From Pseudomonas sp. S31 (lineage in GTDB: Bacteria; Pseudomonadota; Gammaproteobacteria; Pseudomonadales; Pseudomonadaceae), in the NCBI RefSeq assembly GCF_016648105.1, contig NZ_JACVVE010000025.1, forward strand, positions 41,797 to 105,796: 64,000 nucleotides of DNA, given 5' to 3'. Position numbers and translations under genes: made by a program. Positions 9,208-18,403 of the stretch are shown in pieces. Under the pieces are notes generated by a model. It ran no database searches, was not told the origin of the DNA, and was given only the letters and a program-made list of their open reading frames with translations. Every line of letters starts with the position of its first letter. Positions within the stretch are counted from its first letter, which is position 1.

Positions 9208-10326
9208 CACGCGCTCGGCGGCGCTGAGCAACTGGCGCTTGAGGCCGGCGATCAGGTCGGTCTGGGTGATCACTCCGACCAGCTGCCCACCATCGAGCAC
9301 CGGCAGGCAATGCAAGCCCTGCTCACACAGCAGTGGCAGCAGGCGCTCCAGCGGATGCTGGCTGCTGACGCTGATGACGCGCTTGCTCATCACCTCCGCC
9401 ATGCGCACCTTCTTGCGCCCGAACACGCTACGCCGACGGCGCATGGCCGGGCCGACCAGGTCGCTGAGGCTGACGATCCCGACCAGCTGGCCCTGCTGCA
9501 GTACCGGCAGGGTTTTCAGATGGTGGCTGTCGAGCATCTTCCAAGCCTGCTCAAGCGTGGTGTCGGGCGAGGCGAACTGCACATCGCGGGACATCACCGA
9601 GGCCGCCGTGATACCCCCCAGGCTACGCTGCAGGGCGTGTTGCTCGGTGGCCAGGATGATGCGCTCGAGCTCGTCACGGGTGACGTCGACGAACTCGCCG
9701 ATCTCTTCGAGGGCATAGTCCAGGTCGGCGGCACTCACACCCACCCGCTCGCTGGGCAGTGGGTCGTGGGTGTGATGCAGATCCTTGCGCGGTGCCGCAC
9801 CTTTGGGATAGCGCACCCCGGTGAGGCGGTTGTAGACCACCGCCACCGCCACCAGGATCAGCGCGTTGAGCAACACCGGCTCGATCAGGTGGTCGCCCAG
9901 CGCGGTCAACCCCGGATCGGCCAGCACGGCACTGACCGCAACGCCGCCGCCCGGCGGGTGCAGGCAGCGCAGCAGGCACATCACCAGGATGGCGATACCC
10001 AGGGCCGCGCCTGCAACCCACAGCTCGGGACCGAAGCCCTGGCGCATGGCCAGGCCCACCAGGCAGGCCAGGCCGTAGCTGCCGAGCACCGGCCAAGGCT
10101 GGGCCAAAGGCCCGGAGTGCACCGCGAACACCAGCACCGCCGAGGCCGCCAGCGGGCCAAGCAAATGCAGGGCGATGCCCGACCCGTAGGCCATGCTGGT
10201 CAACCAGCCGGCCAGGAACAGGCCCAGCAGTGCGCCGACACCGGCACGCAACCATTGTTTGGGGGGAATGTTGAGGGGCGCCGGCAACAGCCGCTGCAGA
10301 CGACTTTCGGAACGCGAGGCAGACAT
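9181..10326 (-). CDS. HPP family integral membrane protein with tandem CBS domains
   Basis: A 381-residue protein. Residues 25-180 form four or five hydrophobic helices with the namesake LHPPGGG motif near residue 121. A soluble C-terminal half contains two CBS repeats (ASVMSRDVQFASPDTTLEQ and MAEVMSKRVISVSSQHPLE). Some HPP proteins transport nitrite in cyanobacteria and chloroplasts; CBS pairs sense adenine nucleotides. Here a CBS-gated membrane transporter is a reasonable inference, with no substrate assigned. The gene overlaps the convergent LysR gene by 27 bp. Confidence 0.85.
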   Translation of the reverse strand: MSASRSESRLQRLLPAPLNIPPKQWLRAGVGALLGLFLAGWLTSMAYGSGIALHLLGPLAASAVLVFAVHSGPLAQPWPVLGSYGLACLVGLAMRQGFGPELWVAGAALGIAILVMCLLRCLHPPGGGVAVSAVLADPGLTALGDHLIEPVLLNALILVAVAVVYNRLTGVRYPKGAAPRKDLHHTHDPLPSERVGVSAADLDYALEEIGEFVDVTRDELERIILATEQHALQRSLGGITAASVMSRDVQFASPDTTLEQAWKMLDSHHLKTLPVLQQGQLVGIVSLSDLVGPAMRRRRSVFGRKKVRMAEVMSKRVISVSSQHPLERLLPLLCEQGLHCLPVLDGGQLVGVITQTDLIAGLKRQLLSAAERVSDQRVPAL

Positions 10327-10360
10327 TGGAATATTCGAACTACGTAATCTTTCTGTTTTT

Positions 10361-10394
10361 AAAAAGAAAGCCCAGCCGAGCCGGCCTGGGCCTT
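10361..10394 (-). terminator. Rho-independent terminator after the PepSY-two-component operon
   Basis: On the minus strand GCCCAG pairs with CTGGGC (10370-10391), followed by CTTTCTTTTT. It lies about 150 bp past the sensor kinase stop and just ahead of the next minus-strand gene. Confidence 0.65.
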
Positions 10395-10542
10395 GTATTG
10401 CCGAAGCAATAACGCAAGGGGCTCCGTCCGTGGAGAAGATGGAAACCGGGAAAGTTTCGCGAATGGATTGTGCCGGGCCACGACGATGGGGGCTAATTCA
10501 AAAAAATGCGGTTGGGCTGCAATTTTTTTGCAGTACGCCCGC

Positions 10543-11862
10543 TCAGCGCACCTTGCGCGGCAGGTCGATGCTCACCCGCAACCCGCCCAGCGGGCTTTCG
10601 AGCAATGCCAGGCGCCCGCCCCAGGCCTCGACGATATCACGCACGATGCCCAGGCCCAGGCCATGGCCATCGACCAGTTCATCCAGCCGCGAGCCACGCT
10701 CCAGCACCTGCTGGCGCTGCCCCGCCGGGATACCCGGGCCATCGTCGTCGACCCATACCTGATAGCCGTCGGCACTTGGCGCGATGCCCAGGCGTACCTC
10801 GCTGTCGGCCCATTTGCAGGCGTTGTCCAGCAGGTTGCCGAGCAGCTCCAGCAGGTCTTCGCGGTCCCAGGGCAACAGCAACCCTGGCGGCACGTCGCGC
10901 TCGAGCAGCAGACCTTCGCCATGGATCATCCCCAGCGTGCCGAGCAGCCCAGGCAGCTCGGCGTCGCAATCGAACTGCGCACCCGGCAAGGCATCGCCGG
11001 CCAGCCGTGCGCGGTTCAATTCGCGGGCCAGACGCTGCTGGATCTGCTCCAGCTGCTCGCGCATCTGCCCGCTGACTTCGGGCAGGCCTTTCAAACGCTC
11101 GCTCGAAGCCAGGCTGAGCAACACCGCCAGCGGCGTCTTCAGCGCATGCCCTAGATTGCCCAGCGCATTGCGCGAGCGGCGCAGGGTGTCTTCGGTGTGG
11201 CTGAGCAGGTGGTTGACCTGATCCACCAGCGGCGCCAGTTCGCTGGGCACCTGGGCGTCGAGTTGCGAACGCTGGCCCTGCTGCAACTGGGCGATCTGCT
11301 GACGCGCACGCTCCAACGGGCGCAACGAACGGGTGACGGTAATGCGCTGCAGCACCAGGATCACCAGCAGCGCCACCAGGCCCATGCCCAGCCCAATCTG
11401 CTGCAGGCGGCGGAAACCGTCGCGCACCGGTGAATAATCCTGGGCCACGCTGATCGAGATGTCCTGCCCCAGCCGCCGGTAATCAGCGCGCAGGGCCAGC
11501 AATTGCTGCCCTTCCGGGCCCAGTTCATGGCTGTCGGACAGGCCCGGCGCGGCTGGCTTGGGCATGTCCAGGTCCCACAGCGAACGCGAACGCCAGGTGC
11601 CCTGGTCGAAGTCGATGCGGAAGTAATAGCCGGAAAACGGCCGCTGGTAAGCCGCGGAAATCCGCTGCTCATCCAGTTGCAGGCCGTTGGGGCCGCGGAC
11701 CAGGGCCACCAGCAGGTTCTCGCTTTCATTGCGCAGGCCGTTTTCCAGGTAGCGCTGCAGCCCCGCTTCGAACAGCCACAGGGTGAGCTGCGCGAGCACC
11801 ACACCGACCACTACCAACACGGCGACCAGGCCCAGGCTCAGGCGCGCCTGGATCGATTTCAC
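10543..11862 (-). CDS. Sensor histidine kinase, PhoQ-like
   Basis: A 439-residue inner-membrane kinase. The first helix is at residues 7-30, a periplasmic sensor domain spans about 31-160, a second helix is at 162-185 and a HAMP linker follows. The HisKA motif GHALKTPL puts the phospho-accepting His near residue 240. N, G1 and G2 boxes are NLLDNACKWA (about 347), DDDGPGIP (about 375) and GLGLGIV (about 405). The start codon overlaps the stop of the response regulator by 4 bp. The H-box and sensor layout resemble PhoQ. The sensed signal is not known; the linked PepSY genes suggest an envelope or cation cue. Confidence 0.88.
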   Translation of the reverse strand: MKSIQARLSLGLVAVLVVVGVVLAQLTLWLFEAGLQRYLENGLRNESENLLVALVRGPNGLQLDEQRISAAYQRPFSGYYFRIDFDQGTWRSRSLWDLDMPKPAAPGLSDSHELGPEGQQLLALRADYRRLGQDISISVAQDYSPVRDGFRRLQQIGLGMGLVALLVILVLQRITVTRSLRPLERARQQIAQLQQGQRSQLDAQVPSELAPLVDQVNHLLSHTEDTLRRSRNALGNLGHALKTPLAVLLSLASSERLKGLPEVSGQMREQLEQIQQRLARELNRARLAGDALPGAQFDCDAELPGLLGTLGMIHGEGLLLERDVPPGLLLPWDREDLLELLGNLLDNACKWADSEVRLGIAPSADGYQVWVDDDGPGIPAGQRQQVLERGSRLDELVDGHGLGLGIVRDIVEAWGGRLALLESPLGGLRVSIDLPRKVR

Positions 11863-12527
11863 CCGGTGCTCCCGGCATAGAGGTAGCCTTGCCCGCGGCG
11901 GGTCTCGATCACGCTGCGACCCAGCTTGCGGCGCAGGTGATTGACGTGTACCTCCAGTACGTTGGAGTCACGCTCGGTCTCGCCGTCGTACAAGTGCTCG
12001 GCCAGGTGGCTCTTGGAGAGAATCTGCTGCGGGTGCAGCATGAAATAGCGCAGCAGGCGGAATTCGGCGGCAGTCAGTTGGATATCGACGCCGTCGCGGT
12101 GCACGCACTGACGCCCCTCGTCCAACTGCAGGCCGGCGGCGTCCAGGATCGGCTGGTTGGCCAGGCCGCGGGCACGGCGCAACAGGGCCTGGATGCGCAA
12201 TTGCAGTTCTTCGGGGTGGAACGGCTTGCTCAGGTAATCGTCGGCACCGGCCTTGAGCCCCTCGATCCGTTCGGCCCACGAGCCCCGCGCGGTCAGGATC
12301 AGCACCGGCGTGACCAGGCCGGCGGCGCGCCACTGGGCAAGCACGTCCAAACCTGGCAACCCCGGCAAGCCGAGGTCGAGGATGATCAGGTCGTAGGGCT
12401 CGCTCTGGCCCTGGTACACCGCGTCGCGGCCATCGGCCAGCCAGTCCACGGCGTAGCCCTGGCGTTGCAGGCTGGCGGTCAGTTCGTCGGCCAGGGGCAC
12501 GTTGTCCTCGACAAGCAACAGGCGCAT
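11859..12527 (-). CDS. OmpR/PhoB-type response regulator
   Basis: 222 residues. The receiver domain (1-115) starts MRLLLVEDN, with the phospho-acceptor Asp in ILDLGLPG near residue 52 and the conserved Lys in YLSKPF near 101. A C-terminal winged helix (about 125-218) contains VLEVHVNHLRRKLG. Start ATG 12527 is chosen over an upstream in-frame codon (12587) because it begins with the canonical receiver strand. It is 1 bp from the preceding PepSY stop and overlaps the kinase gene, so all four genes form one transcript. Confidence 0.92.
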   Translation of the reverse strand: MRLLLVEDNVPLADELTASLQRQGYAVDWLADGRDAVYQGQSEPYDLIILDLGLPGLPGLDVLAQWRAAGLVTPVLILTARGSWAERIEGLKAGADDYLSKPFHPEELQLRIQALLRRARGLANQPILDAAGLQLDEGRQCVHRDGVDIQLTAAEFRLLRYFMLHPQQILSKSHLAEHLYDGETERDSNVLEVHVNHLRRKLGRSVIETRRGQGYLYAGSTG

Positions 12528-12528
12528 G

Positions 12529-12843
12529 TCAGTCGTCTTCCTCGTCTTTGAGCAGGGCGCCGGTACTGGCGTCGAGCTTGATTTCACGCACCACCCCCTG
12601 CGGGGTCAGCAGCTCGACCTCGTATTCGTAGCGGTCGTCGTCCTCTTCCAGCTCGGCTTCCAGCAGACGCGCCCCGGGGTAACGCCCCAGGGCGGTCTCT
12701 AGCAACTGCTCGAGCGGCAGGATGACGCCTTGCTGGCGCAACTTCAGTGCTTCGTCCTGGTCCAGGTCACGGGCCATCGCCAGGGAGCAGACGGCCAGCA
12801 ACGAGAGCGCCAGGTAACGCGCCGGTCGAGCGAGCGGGATCAT
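12529..12843 (-). CDS. PepSY domain-containing periplasmic protein
   Basis: 104 residues: signal peptide of about 24 residues ending SLAMA-RDLDQ, then one PepSY repeat in which RYPGARLLEAELEEDDDRYEYEVELL shows the typical two-strand pattern. The mature part is strongly acidic and ends EEDD. The second gene of a PepSY-PepSY-regulator-kinase operon, it overlaps the first PepSY stop by 1 bp. Small PepSY proteins often sit beside two-component systems and may act as envelope sensors or inhibitors; this role is inferred. Confidence 0.82.
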   Translation of the reverse strand: MIPLARPARYLALSLLAVCSLAMARDLDQDEALKLRQQGVILPLEQLLETALGRYPGARLLEAELEEDDDRYEYEVELLTPQGVVREIKLDASTGALLKDEEDD

Positions 12844-13151
12844 CAGTTGTCCCGTTCGTCCTTCAGGACTTCACCGGTCTTGGCGTCCAGATCGACGTCC
12901 CATTCGACGTTCTGCGCATCACGCAGCTCGACCTTGTAGATATAGCGCCCGTACTCGTTCTCCAGCTCCGAGTCGGTGACGGTCGAGCCTGGGTGCTTGG
13001 CCACGGCTGCGGCCTTGAGCTCGTCCAGGGACTTGATGGTCTTGGCATTGACCAGCTTCACCACTTCATCGGGCTGGACGTCCTTGGCGAAGGCGGCGTT
13101 GGCACCGAAAGCGAGGGCAGCGGCGGCGAACAGGGCAGTCAAGGTTTTCAT
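12843..13151 (-). CDS. PepSY domain-containing periplasmic protein
   Basis: 102 residues with signal peptide MKTLTALFAAAALAFGANAAFA and a single PepSY domain (HPGSTVTDSELENEYGRYIYKVEL). The ATG at 13151 follows AAGGAG with 9-nt spacing; a TTG-initiated extension to 13178 has no comparable site. It is the first gene of the four-gene operon and is paralogous in layout to its neighbour, ending in a similar acidic tail (KDERDN). Confidence 0.82.
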   Translation of the reverse strand: MKTLTALFAAAALAFGANAAFAKDVQPDEVVKLVNAKTIKSLDELKAAAVAKHPGSTVTDSELENEYGRYIYKVELRDAQNVEWDVDLDAKTGEVLKDERDN

Positions 13152-13191
13152 CGGGTGGTTCTCCTTGGGAGTGTTCAAGTTGTCTACGGGG

Positions 13192-13215
13192 TTAAGATTA
13201 CCCAGAGGTCCTTAA
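13192..13215. promoter_or_regulatory. Inverted repeat upstream of the PepSY-two-component operon
   Basis: TTAAG (13192-13196) and CTTAA (13211-13215) form an inverted pair about 40 bp upstream of the first PepSY start. It may be an autoregulatory site for the encoded response regulator, though most OmpR-type boxes are direct repeats. Only the symmetry is observed. Confidence 0.3.
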
Positions 13216-13304
13216 TTCAACCTGAAAAGCGCAAGCGGCATCATAACGCAGCTCAATGCCACGCTATCGGTATAATGACCCGCTTGTTCGCTGCGAGATC
13301 CGTA

Positions 13305-14384
13305 ATGAGTGCCATCCATGTCAAATACCCGGCCCTGACTTTCAAGGCAGGCCAGCGCGCGCTGCGCCAGATTCGCGAACGCGGCCTGCTGGCTGCGGAC
13401 GTCGGTGTGCTCCCCGGCGCTGCGGGCGGGCCCAAGCCGCTGGGTATCCAGGGCCTGGACCTGGCGCTGTTCGGCCAATGGCTACCTTCGGCGCCACGCC
13501 CGCGCGCACTGATCGGCGCATCGATCGGCGCCTGGCGCTTCGCCAGCGCATGCCTCGACGACCCGGTGGCCGGGCTTCGCCGCTTGGGTGAACTGTACAC
13601 CGAACAGGATTTCGCCAAGGGCATGCCCCCGACGCAAGTCAGCAGCAGTTGCCAGCAAATGCTCGACGACCTGCTGCAAGGCCGCGATCAGCAGATCCTC
13701 GATAACGCCCACTATCGCCTGAACGTGCTGGTGGTGAAGAGCCATGGCCAGCTCGCCCACGATCATCGTGGCCGCCTGGCGGCTGGCCTGTCCTCGGTGA
13801 TCGCCAGCAATCTGCTCGGCCGCGCCCGCCTGGGTCGGCACTTCGAACGGGTGGTCCTGCATGACCGACGCAGCGCGCCACCACTGGCAGCCCTCAGCGA
13901 CTTCCCCTCGCGCTGCCTGCCGCTGGACCTGGCCAACCTGCGCCATGCGCTACTCGCCTCTGGATCGATCCCGATGATCATGGAGGGCGTACGCGACATC
14001 CCCGGCGTGGGCAGCGGCACCTACCGCGACGGCGGCCTGCTCGACTACCATCTGGACCTGCCCTATCAGGGCGACGACCTGGTGCTATACCCGCACTTCA
14101 CCGACAAGGTAGTGCCTGGCTGGTTCGACAAACCCCTGCCGTGGCGCAAGGGCTGCCCTCAACGCCTGCACAATGTGCTGCTGATGACGCCCTCGCCGCA
14201 GTACCTGGCCGCCTTGCCCTACGGCAAACTGCCCGACCGCAACGACTTCAAGCGCTTCATGGGCGACGCGCCCGGCCGCAAACGCTACTGGTACAAAGCC
14301 ATCGCCGAAAGCCAGCGGCTTGGCGACGAGTTGCTCGAACTCATCACCACCGGGCGGCTGCATGAACGGCTGCAAGCCTTGTAG
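13305..14384 (+). CDS. Patatin-like phospholipase family protein
   Basis: 359 residues with the Ser-Asp dyad of patatins: GASIGAWR (residues 70-77) matches GxSxG, and YRDGGLLDYH (about 240-249) supplies the DGG/DGA aspartate. The oxyanion glycines lie in PGAAGGPKPLG near residue 37. There is no signal peptide, so a cytoplasmic acyl-hydrolase acting on membrane lipids is likely. The start ATG 13305 has only a weak GAGA site. It stands between the PepSY operon (divergent) and queD, and may be transcribed with queD (54-bp gap). Confidence 0.82.
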   Translation: MSAIHVKYPALTFKAGQRALRQIRERGLLAADVGVLPGAAGGPKPLGIQGLDLALFGQWLPSAPRPRALIGASIGAWRFASACLDDPVAGLRRLGELYTEQDFAKGMPPTQVSSSCQQMLDDLLQGRDQQILDNAHYRLNVLVVKSHGQLAHDHRGRLAAGLSSVIASNLLGRARLGRHFERVVLHDRRSAPPLAALSDFPSRCLPLDLANLRHALLASGSIPMIMEGVRDIPGVGSGTYRDGGLLDYHLDLPYQGDDLVLYPHFTDKVVPGWFDKPLPWRKGCPQRLHNVLLMTPSPQYLAALPYGKLPDRNDFKRFMGDAPGRKRYWYKAIAESQRLGDELLELITTGRLHERLQAL

Positions 14385-14438
14385 CGGCCATGCTGGTAGA
14401 CTGCGCGCATTCATCGTTTCGTACAGAGTTATCACAGC

Positions 14439-14795
14439 GTGGAAATCTTCAAGGAATTCACTTTCGAATCGGCGCACCGCCTGCCCAACGTCCCGGCCGG
14501 CCACAAGTGCGGCCGCCTGCATGGCCACTCGTTCAAGGTCGGCCTGCACCTGACCGGCCCCCTCGACCCGCACACCGGCTGGATCCGCGACTTCGCCGAG
14601 GTCAAGGCGATCTTCAAGCCGATCTACGAGCAACTGGATCACAACTACCTGAACGACATCCCTGGCCTGGAAAACCCCACCAGCGAGGTCATCGCCAAGT
14701 GGATCTGGGAGCAGGTCAAGCCGCTGTTGCCGGAGCTGTCCAAGGTACGCATCCACGAGACCTGCACCAGCGGCTGCGAGTACATCGGCGACTGA
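14439..14795 (+). CDS. queD: 6-carboxy-5,6,7,8-tetrahydropterin synthase QueD
   Basis: 118 residues, the normal size for QueD. It converts 7,8-dihydroneopterin triphosphate to 6-carboxytetrahydropterin in queuosine and 7-deazaguanine biosynthesis. Zinc ligands are His13, His28 and His30 (AHRLP and RLHGHSF), and the catalytic Cys24 precedes GRLHGH. A C-terminal CTSGCEY carries the substrate-binding Glu segment. The start is GTG at 14439. Confidence 0.95.
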   Translation: MEIFKEFTFESAHRLPNVPAGHKCGRLHGHSFKVGLHLTGPLDPHTGWIRDFAEVKAIFKPIYEQLDHNYLNDIPGLENPTSEVIAKWIWEQVKPLLPELSKVRIHETCTSGCEYIGD

Positions 14796-14815
14796 GCCTG
14801 CGCGCTCACGGCGAA

Positions 14816-14852
14816 TGGGGCGCCTTCAGCACTTCCACAGTGATGCGCCCCA
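14816..14852. terminator. Convergent hairpin between queD and the DUF1289 gene
   Basis: TGGGGCGC (14816-14823) pairs with GCGCCCCA (14845-14852). The hairpin lies between two convergent genes but lacks a clear T-tract, so termination efficiency is uncertain. Confidence 0.4.
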
Positions 14853-14857
14853 GCGCA

Positions 14858-15325
14858 CTACCCCAGGGCGCTACGCAGGAAGGATGGCGCGATGTAGCGC
14901 TGGTAATGCGCCTCGGACAACAGAAAGAACTCACGATCGATGGCATCGCGCAATTGCGGCAGCTCCCAGTCGCGAAACTCTGGCAGCAGGGCCATGCCAT
15001 AGGCCTCCAGCTCGCGGATCATGCGTGCGCCACGGGCGATCAACTGGTACGCCCAGCAGTACTCCGACTGCTGCTCGACGAAACGGATGGAACGCTGCTG
15101 CAACTGCTGGCGTAGCAGGTCTTTGTCGAACACTTCGAGCTTGGCCATCATCACCTGGGCCAGCAATTGCTCCAGGCGCAACCAGACGGCACGCTTCTGC
15201 TCCTCGTCGTAGCCATTCCAGTGGATCACTTCGTGATGAAAGCGTTTGCAGCCACGGCACACCGTGTCTCCGTACACCGTGGAACAGAGGCCGACGCAAG
15301 GGGTCTTGATGGACTGGTTGGACAT
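14858..15325 (-). CDS. DUF1289 domain-containing protein
   Basis: 155 residues. The N-terminal DUF1289 motif has four cysteines at 10, 14, 23 and 26 (PCVGLCSTVYGDTVCRGCKR), a likely small metal-binding knuckle, followed by the conserved W-NGYDEEQK segment. The C-terminal two thirds are helical and without a recognised domain. Function is unknown. Divergent from acnB across about 400 bp. Confidence 0.82.
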   Translation of the reverse strand: MSNQSIKTPCVGLCSTVYGDTVCRGCKRFHHEVIHWNGYDEEQKRAVWLRLEQLLAQVMMAKLEVFDKDLLRQQLQQRSIRFVEQQSEYCWAYQLIARGARMIRELEAYGMALLPEFRDWELPQLRDAIDREFFLLSEAHYQRYIAPSFLRSALG

Positions 15326-15734
15326 GGCAAAACAACGGCTTGGCGGCGGAACACAGGCCCATGTTAGCCCTTTGTCTAACCAGGGTCACTCGTTAAAGTC
15401 ACAATCGCCGCCTTACCTTCGGGCGTTTTTTGCCGTAGAATCATCCCGCCTTTTCAAGGCAACAATGTCCGTTGGAAGCTGTTTTCAAAGCGTCACGAGC
15501 ACAGTTCATCCGGTAGAACGGCGTTGGCCCGGGCCCTGCAATCCCCTCGCATGCCCGTGCCAGCCCTCATCAGCTCCCGTTCTGCTGGCGTAAAACTTTG
15601 AAAGCAGCTTCTGTAAGGATTCTCTGCGACCCTGGCTGGGCGGCCCAAGAAGCCGTGACCCGCGCATGGGTGCATTGAATGCTGGATGAGCGTCCCGGAC
15701 ACCCTATTTGGGACCACTGATGAGGGTAATAACT
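15326..15734. other. Intergenic region between the DUF1289 gene and acnB
   Basis: About 410 bp with no convincing gene. It must hold the promoters of both divergent genes. A TAGAAT at 15436-15441 could be a -10 for acnB, but its -35 (TTACCT, 15413-15418) is poor. If used, the acnB leader would be nearly 300 nt. No riboswitch or known sRNA was recognised. Confidence 0.4.
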
Positions 15735-18344
15735 GTGCTTGAAGCCTACCGCAAACACATCGAAGAGCGTGCCGCCCTGGGTATCGTGCCCCAGCCGCTG
15801 AACGCCGAACAAACTGCAGGCCTGGTCGAGCTGCTGAAAAACCCGCCAGCCGGCGAAGAAGCCTTCCTCGTAGATCTGATCACCAACCGCGTTCCGCCAG
15901 GAGTCGACGAAGCTGCCTACGTCAAGGCTGCCTTCCTGTCCGCCGTGGCCAAGGGCGAAGCCACCTCGCCACTGATCGATCGCAAGCACGCCACCGAACT
16001 GCTGGGCACCATGCAGGGCGGCTACAACATCGAGACCCTGGTCCAGCTGCTGGACGACGCCGAACTGGGCGCCGTCGCGGCCGATCAGCTCAAGCACACC
16101 CTGCTGATGTTCGATGCCTTCCACGACGTGGCCGAAAAAGCCAAGGCTGGCAACGCCCACGCCAAGGCCGTGCTCGAATCCTGGGCTGCCGGCGAGTGGT
16201 TCACCTCGCGTCCGGCCATCGCCGAGAAGTACACCCTGACCGTGTTCAAGGTGCCTGGCGAAACCAACACCGACGACCTGTCGCCTGCTCCGGACGCCTG
16301 GTCGCGTCCTGATATCCCGCTGCACGCCCTGGCCATGCTGAAAATGGCCCGTGACGGCATCGAACCACAGCAGCCAGGTTCGGTCGGCCCGCTGGCCCAG
16401 ATCGAAGCGGTCAAGGCCAAGGGCTTCCCGGTTGCCTACGTCGGTGATGTGGTCGGTACCGGTTCCTCGCGTAAATCCGCCACCAACTCGGTGCTGTGGT
16501 TCTTCGGCGACGACATCCCGTACGTGCCGAACAAGCGCGCCGGTGGTTTCTGCTTTGGCACCAAGATCGCTCCGATCTTCTACAACACCATGGAAGACGC
16601 CGGCGCCCTGCCGATCGAATTCGACTGCACCAACCTGGCCATGGGCGACGTCATCGACGTCTACCCGTTCAAGGGTGAAGTGCGCCGTCACGACAGCGAC
16701 GAGCTGGTCACCGAGTTCGCACTGAAAACCGAAGTGCTGCTCGACGAAGTCCGCGCTGGCGGCCGTATCCCGTTGATCGTTGGCCGTGGCCTGACCGAAA
16801 AAGCCCGCGCCGAGCTGGGCCTGGGTGCTTCCGACCTGTTCAAGAAGCCAGAGCAGCCTGCCGATTCCGGCAAGGGCTTCACCCTGGCGCAGAAGATGGT
16901 CGGCCGCGCCTGCGGTCTGCCGGAAGGCCAGGGCGTGCGCCCAGGTGCCTACTGCGAGCCGAAGATGACCACCGTCGGCTCCCAGGACACCACTGGCCCG
17001 ATGACCCGCGACGAGCTGAAGGACCTGGCGTGCCTGGGCTTCTCGGCCGACCTGGTGATGCAGTCGTTCTGCCACACCGCGGCGTATCCGAAGCCGATCG
17101 ACGTCACCACCCACCACACCCTGCCAGACTTCATCCGCACCCGTGGCGGCGTGTCGCTGCGCCCAGGCGACGGCATCATCCACAGCTGGCTGAACCGCAT
17201 GCTGATGCCTGACACCGTCGGTACCGGTGGTGACTCGCACACCCGCTTCCCGATCGGCATCTCGTTCCCGGCCGGTTCCGGCCTGGTCGCCTTCGCCGCC
17301 GCCACCGGCGTCATGCCGCTGGACATGCCGGAGTCGATCCTGGTTCGCTTCAAGGGCAAGCTGCAACCTGGCATCACCCTGCGTGACCTGGTGCATGCCA
17401 TCCCTTACTACGCCATCCAGAAGGGCCTGCTGACCGTCGAGAAGAAGGGCAAGAAGAACGCCTTCTCCGGCCGCATCCTGGAAATCGAAGGCCTCAACGA
17501 CCTGACCGTCGAGCAAGCCTTCGAACTGTCCGACGCCTCGGCCGAGCGCTCCGCTGCCGGTTGCACCATCAAGCTGCCAGAGAAGGCCATCGCCGAGTAC
17601 CTGCAGTCCAACATCACACTGCTGCGCTGGATGATCGGCGAAGGCTACGGCGACCCTCGCACCCTGGAGCGTCGCGCCCAGGCCATGGAAGCCTGGCTGG
17701 CCAAGCCTGAGCTGCTGTCGGCCGACGCCGATGCCGAATACGCCGAGATCATCGAAATCGACCTGGCCGACGTCAAAGAGCCTGTGCTCTGCGCGCCGAA
17801 CGACCCGGACGACGCCCGCCTGCTGTCCTCGGTACAAGGCGAGAAGATCGACGAAGTGTTCATTGGCTCGTGCATGACCAACATCGGTCACTTCCGCGCT
17901 GCCGGCAAGCTGCTGGACAAGGTCAAGGGTGGTATTCCGACCCGTCTGTGGCTGGCTCCGCCAACCAAGATGGATGCCCACCAGCTGACCGAAGAAGGCT
18001 ACTACGGCATCTACGGCAAGGCCGGTGCGCGCATGGAAATGCCAGGCTGCTCGCTGTGCATGGGTAACCAGGCACGTGTACAGACCGGTTCGACCGTGGT
18101 CTCTACCTCGACCCGTAACTTCCCGAACCGTCTGGGCGACGCGACCAACGTGTACCTGGCCTCGGCCGAGCTGGCCGCTGTCGCTTCGATCATCGGCAAG
18201 CTGCCGACCGTCGAAGAGTACATGCAGTACGCCAAGGACATCGACAGCATGGCTGCCGACGTCTACCGCTACCTGAGCTTCGACCAGATCGCTGAGTTCC
18301 GTGAAGCGGCGGCCAACGCCCAGATCCCAGTGGTTCAGGCGTAA
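15735..18344 (+). CDS. acnB: Bifunctional aconitate hydratase 2 / 2-methylisocitrate dehydratase AcnB
   Basis: 869 residues, matching AcnB length. It interconverts citrate and isocitrate in the TCA cycle and can also hydrate 2-methyl-cis-aconitate. The N-terminal HEAT-like and swivel domains precede the catalytic core, the reverse of AcnA order. The 4Fe-4S ligands are Cys713 (GSCMTNIGHF) and Cys772/Cys775 (PGCSLCMG). The GTG at 15735 is chosen because GAGGG lies 8 nt upstream and the protein then begins MLEAYRKH as in relatives. It faces the prp operon, whose products feed the same intermediates. Confidence 0.96.
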   Translation: MLEAYRKHIEERAALGIVPQPLNAEQTAGLVELLKNPPAGEEAFLVDLITNRVPPGVDEAAYVKAAFLSAVAKGEATSPLIDRKHATELLGTMQGGYNIETLVQLLDDAELGAVAADQLKHTLLMFDAFHDVAEKAKAGNAHAKAVLESWAAGEWFTSRPAIAEKYTLTVFKVPGETNTDDLSPAPDAWSRPDIPLHALAMLKMARDGIEPQQPGSVGPLAQIEAVKAKGFPVAYVGDVVGTGSSRKSATNSVLWFFGDDIPYVPNKRAGGFCFGTKIAPIFYNTMEDAGALPIEFDCTNLAMGDVIDVYPFKGEVRRHDSDELVTEFALKTEVLLDEVRAGGRIPLIVGRGLTEKARAELGLGASDLFKKPEQPADSGKGFTLAQKMVGRACGLPEGQGVRPGAYCEPKMTTVGSQDTTGPMTRDELKDLACLGFSADLVMQSFCHTAAYPKPIDVTTHHTLPDFIRTRGGVSLRPGDGIIHSWLNRMLMPDTVGTGGDSHTRFPIGISFPAGSGLVAFAAATGVMPLDMPESILVRFKGKLQPGITLRDLVHAIPYYAIQKGLLTVEKKGKKNAFSGRILEIEGLNDLTVEQAFELSDASAERSAAGCTIKLPEKAIAEYLQSNITLLRWMIGEGYGDPRTLERRAQAMEAWLAKPELLSADADAEYAEIIEIDLADVKEPVLCAPNDPDDARLLSSVQGEKIDEVFIGSCMTNIGHFRAAGKLLDKVKGGIPTRLWLAPPTKMDAHQLTEEGYYGIYGKAGARMEMPGCSLCMGNQARVQTGSTVVSTSTRNFPNRLGDATNVYLASAELAAVASIIGKLPTVEEYMQYAKDIDSMAADVYRYLSFDQIAEFREAAANAQIPVVQA

Positions 18345-18366
18345 GCTGAGCAGTAGGTTGTAAACC

Positions 18367-18397
18367 AAAGCCCCGGCAGAAATGCCGGGGCTTTTTT
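18367..18397 (+). terminator. Rho-independent terminator of acnB
   Basis: AAAGCCCCGGCA pairs with TGCCGGGGCTTT around a GAAA tetraloop, followed by a T-run. It begins about 20 bp after the acnB stop. Confidence 0.92.
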
Positions 18398-18403
18398 GTG
18401 GCT

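Noticed and set aside
15570..18368. A 932-codon open frame on the minus strand.
   Set aside because: It is an antisense shadow of acnB; its translation shows no recognisable domain.
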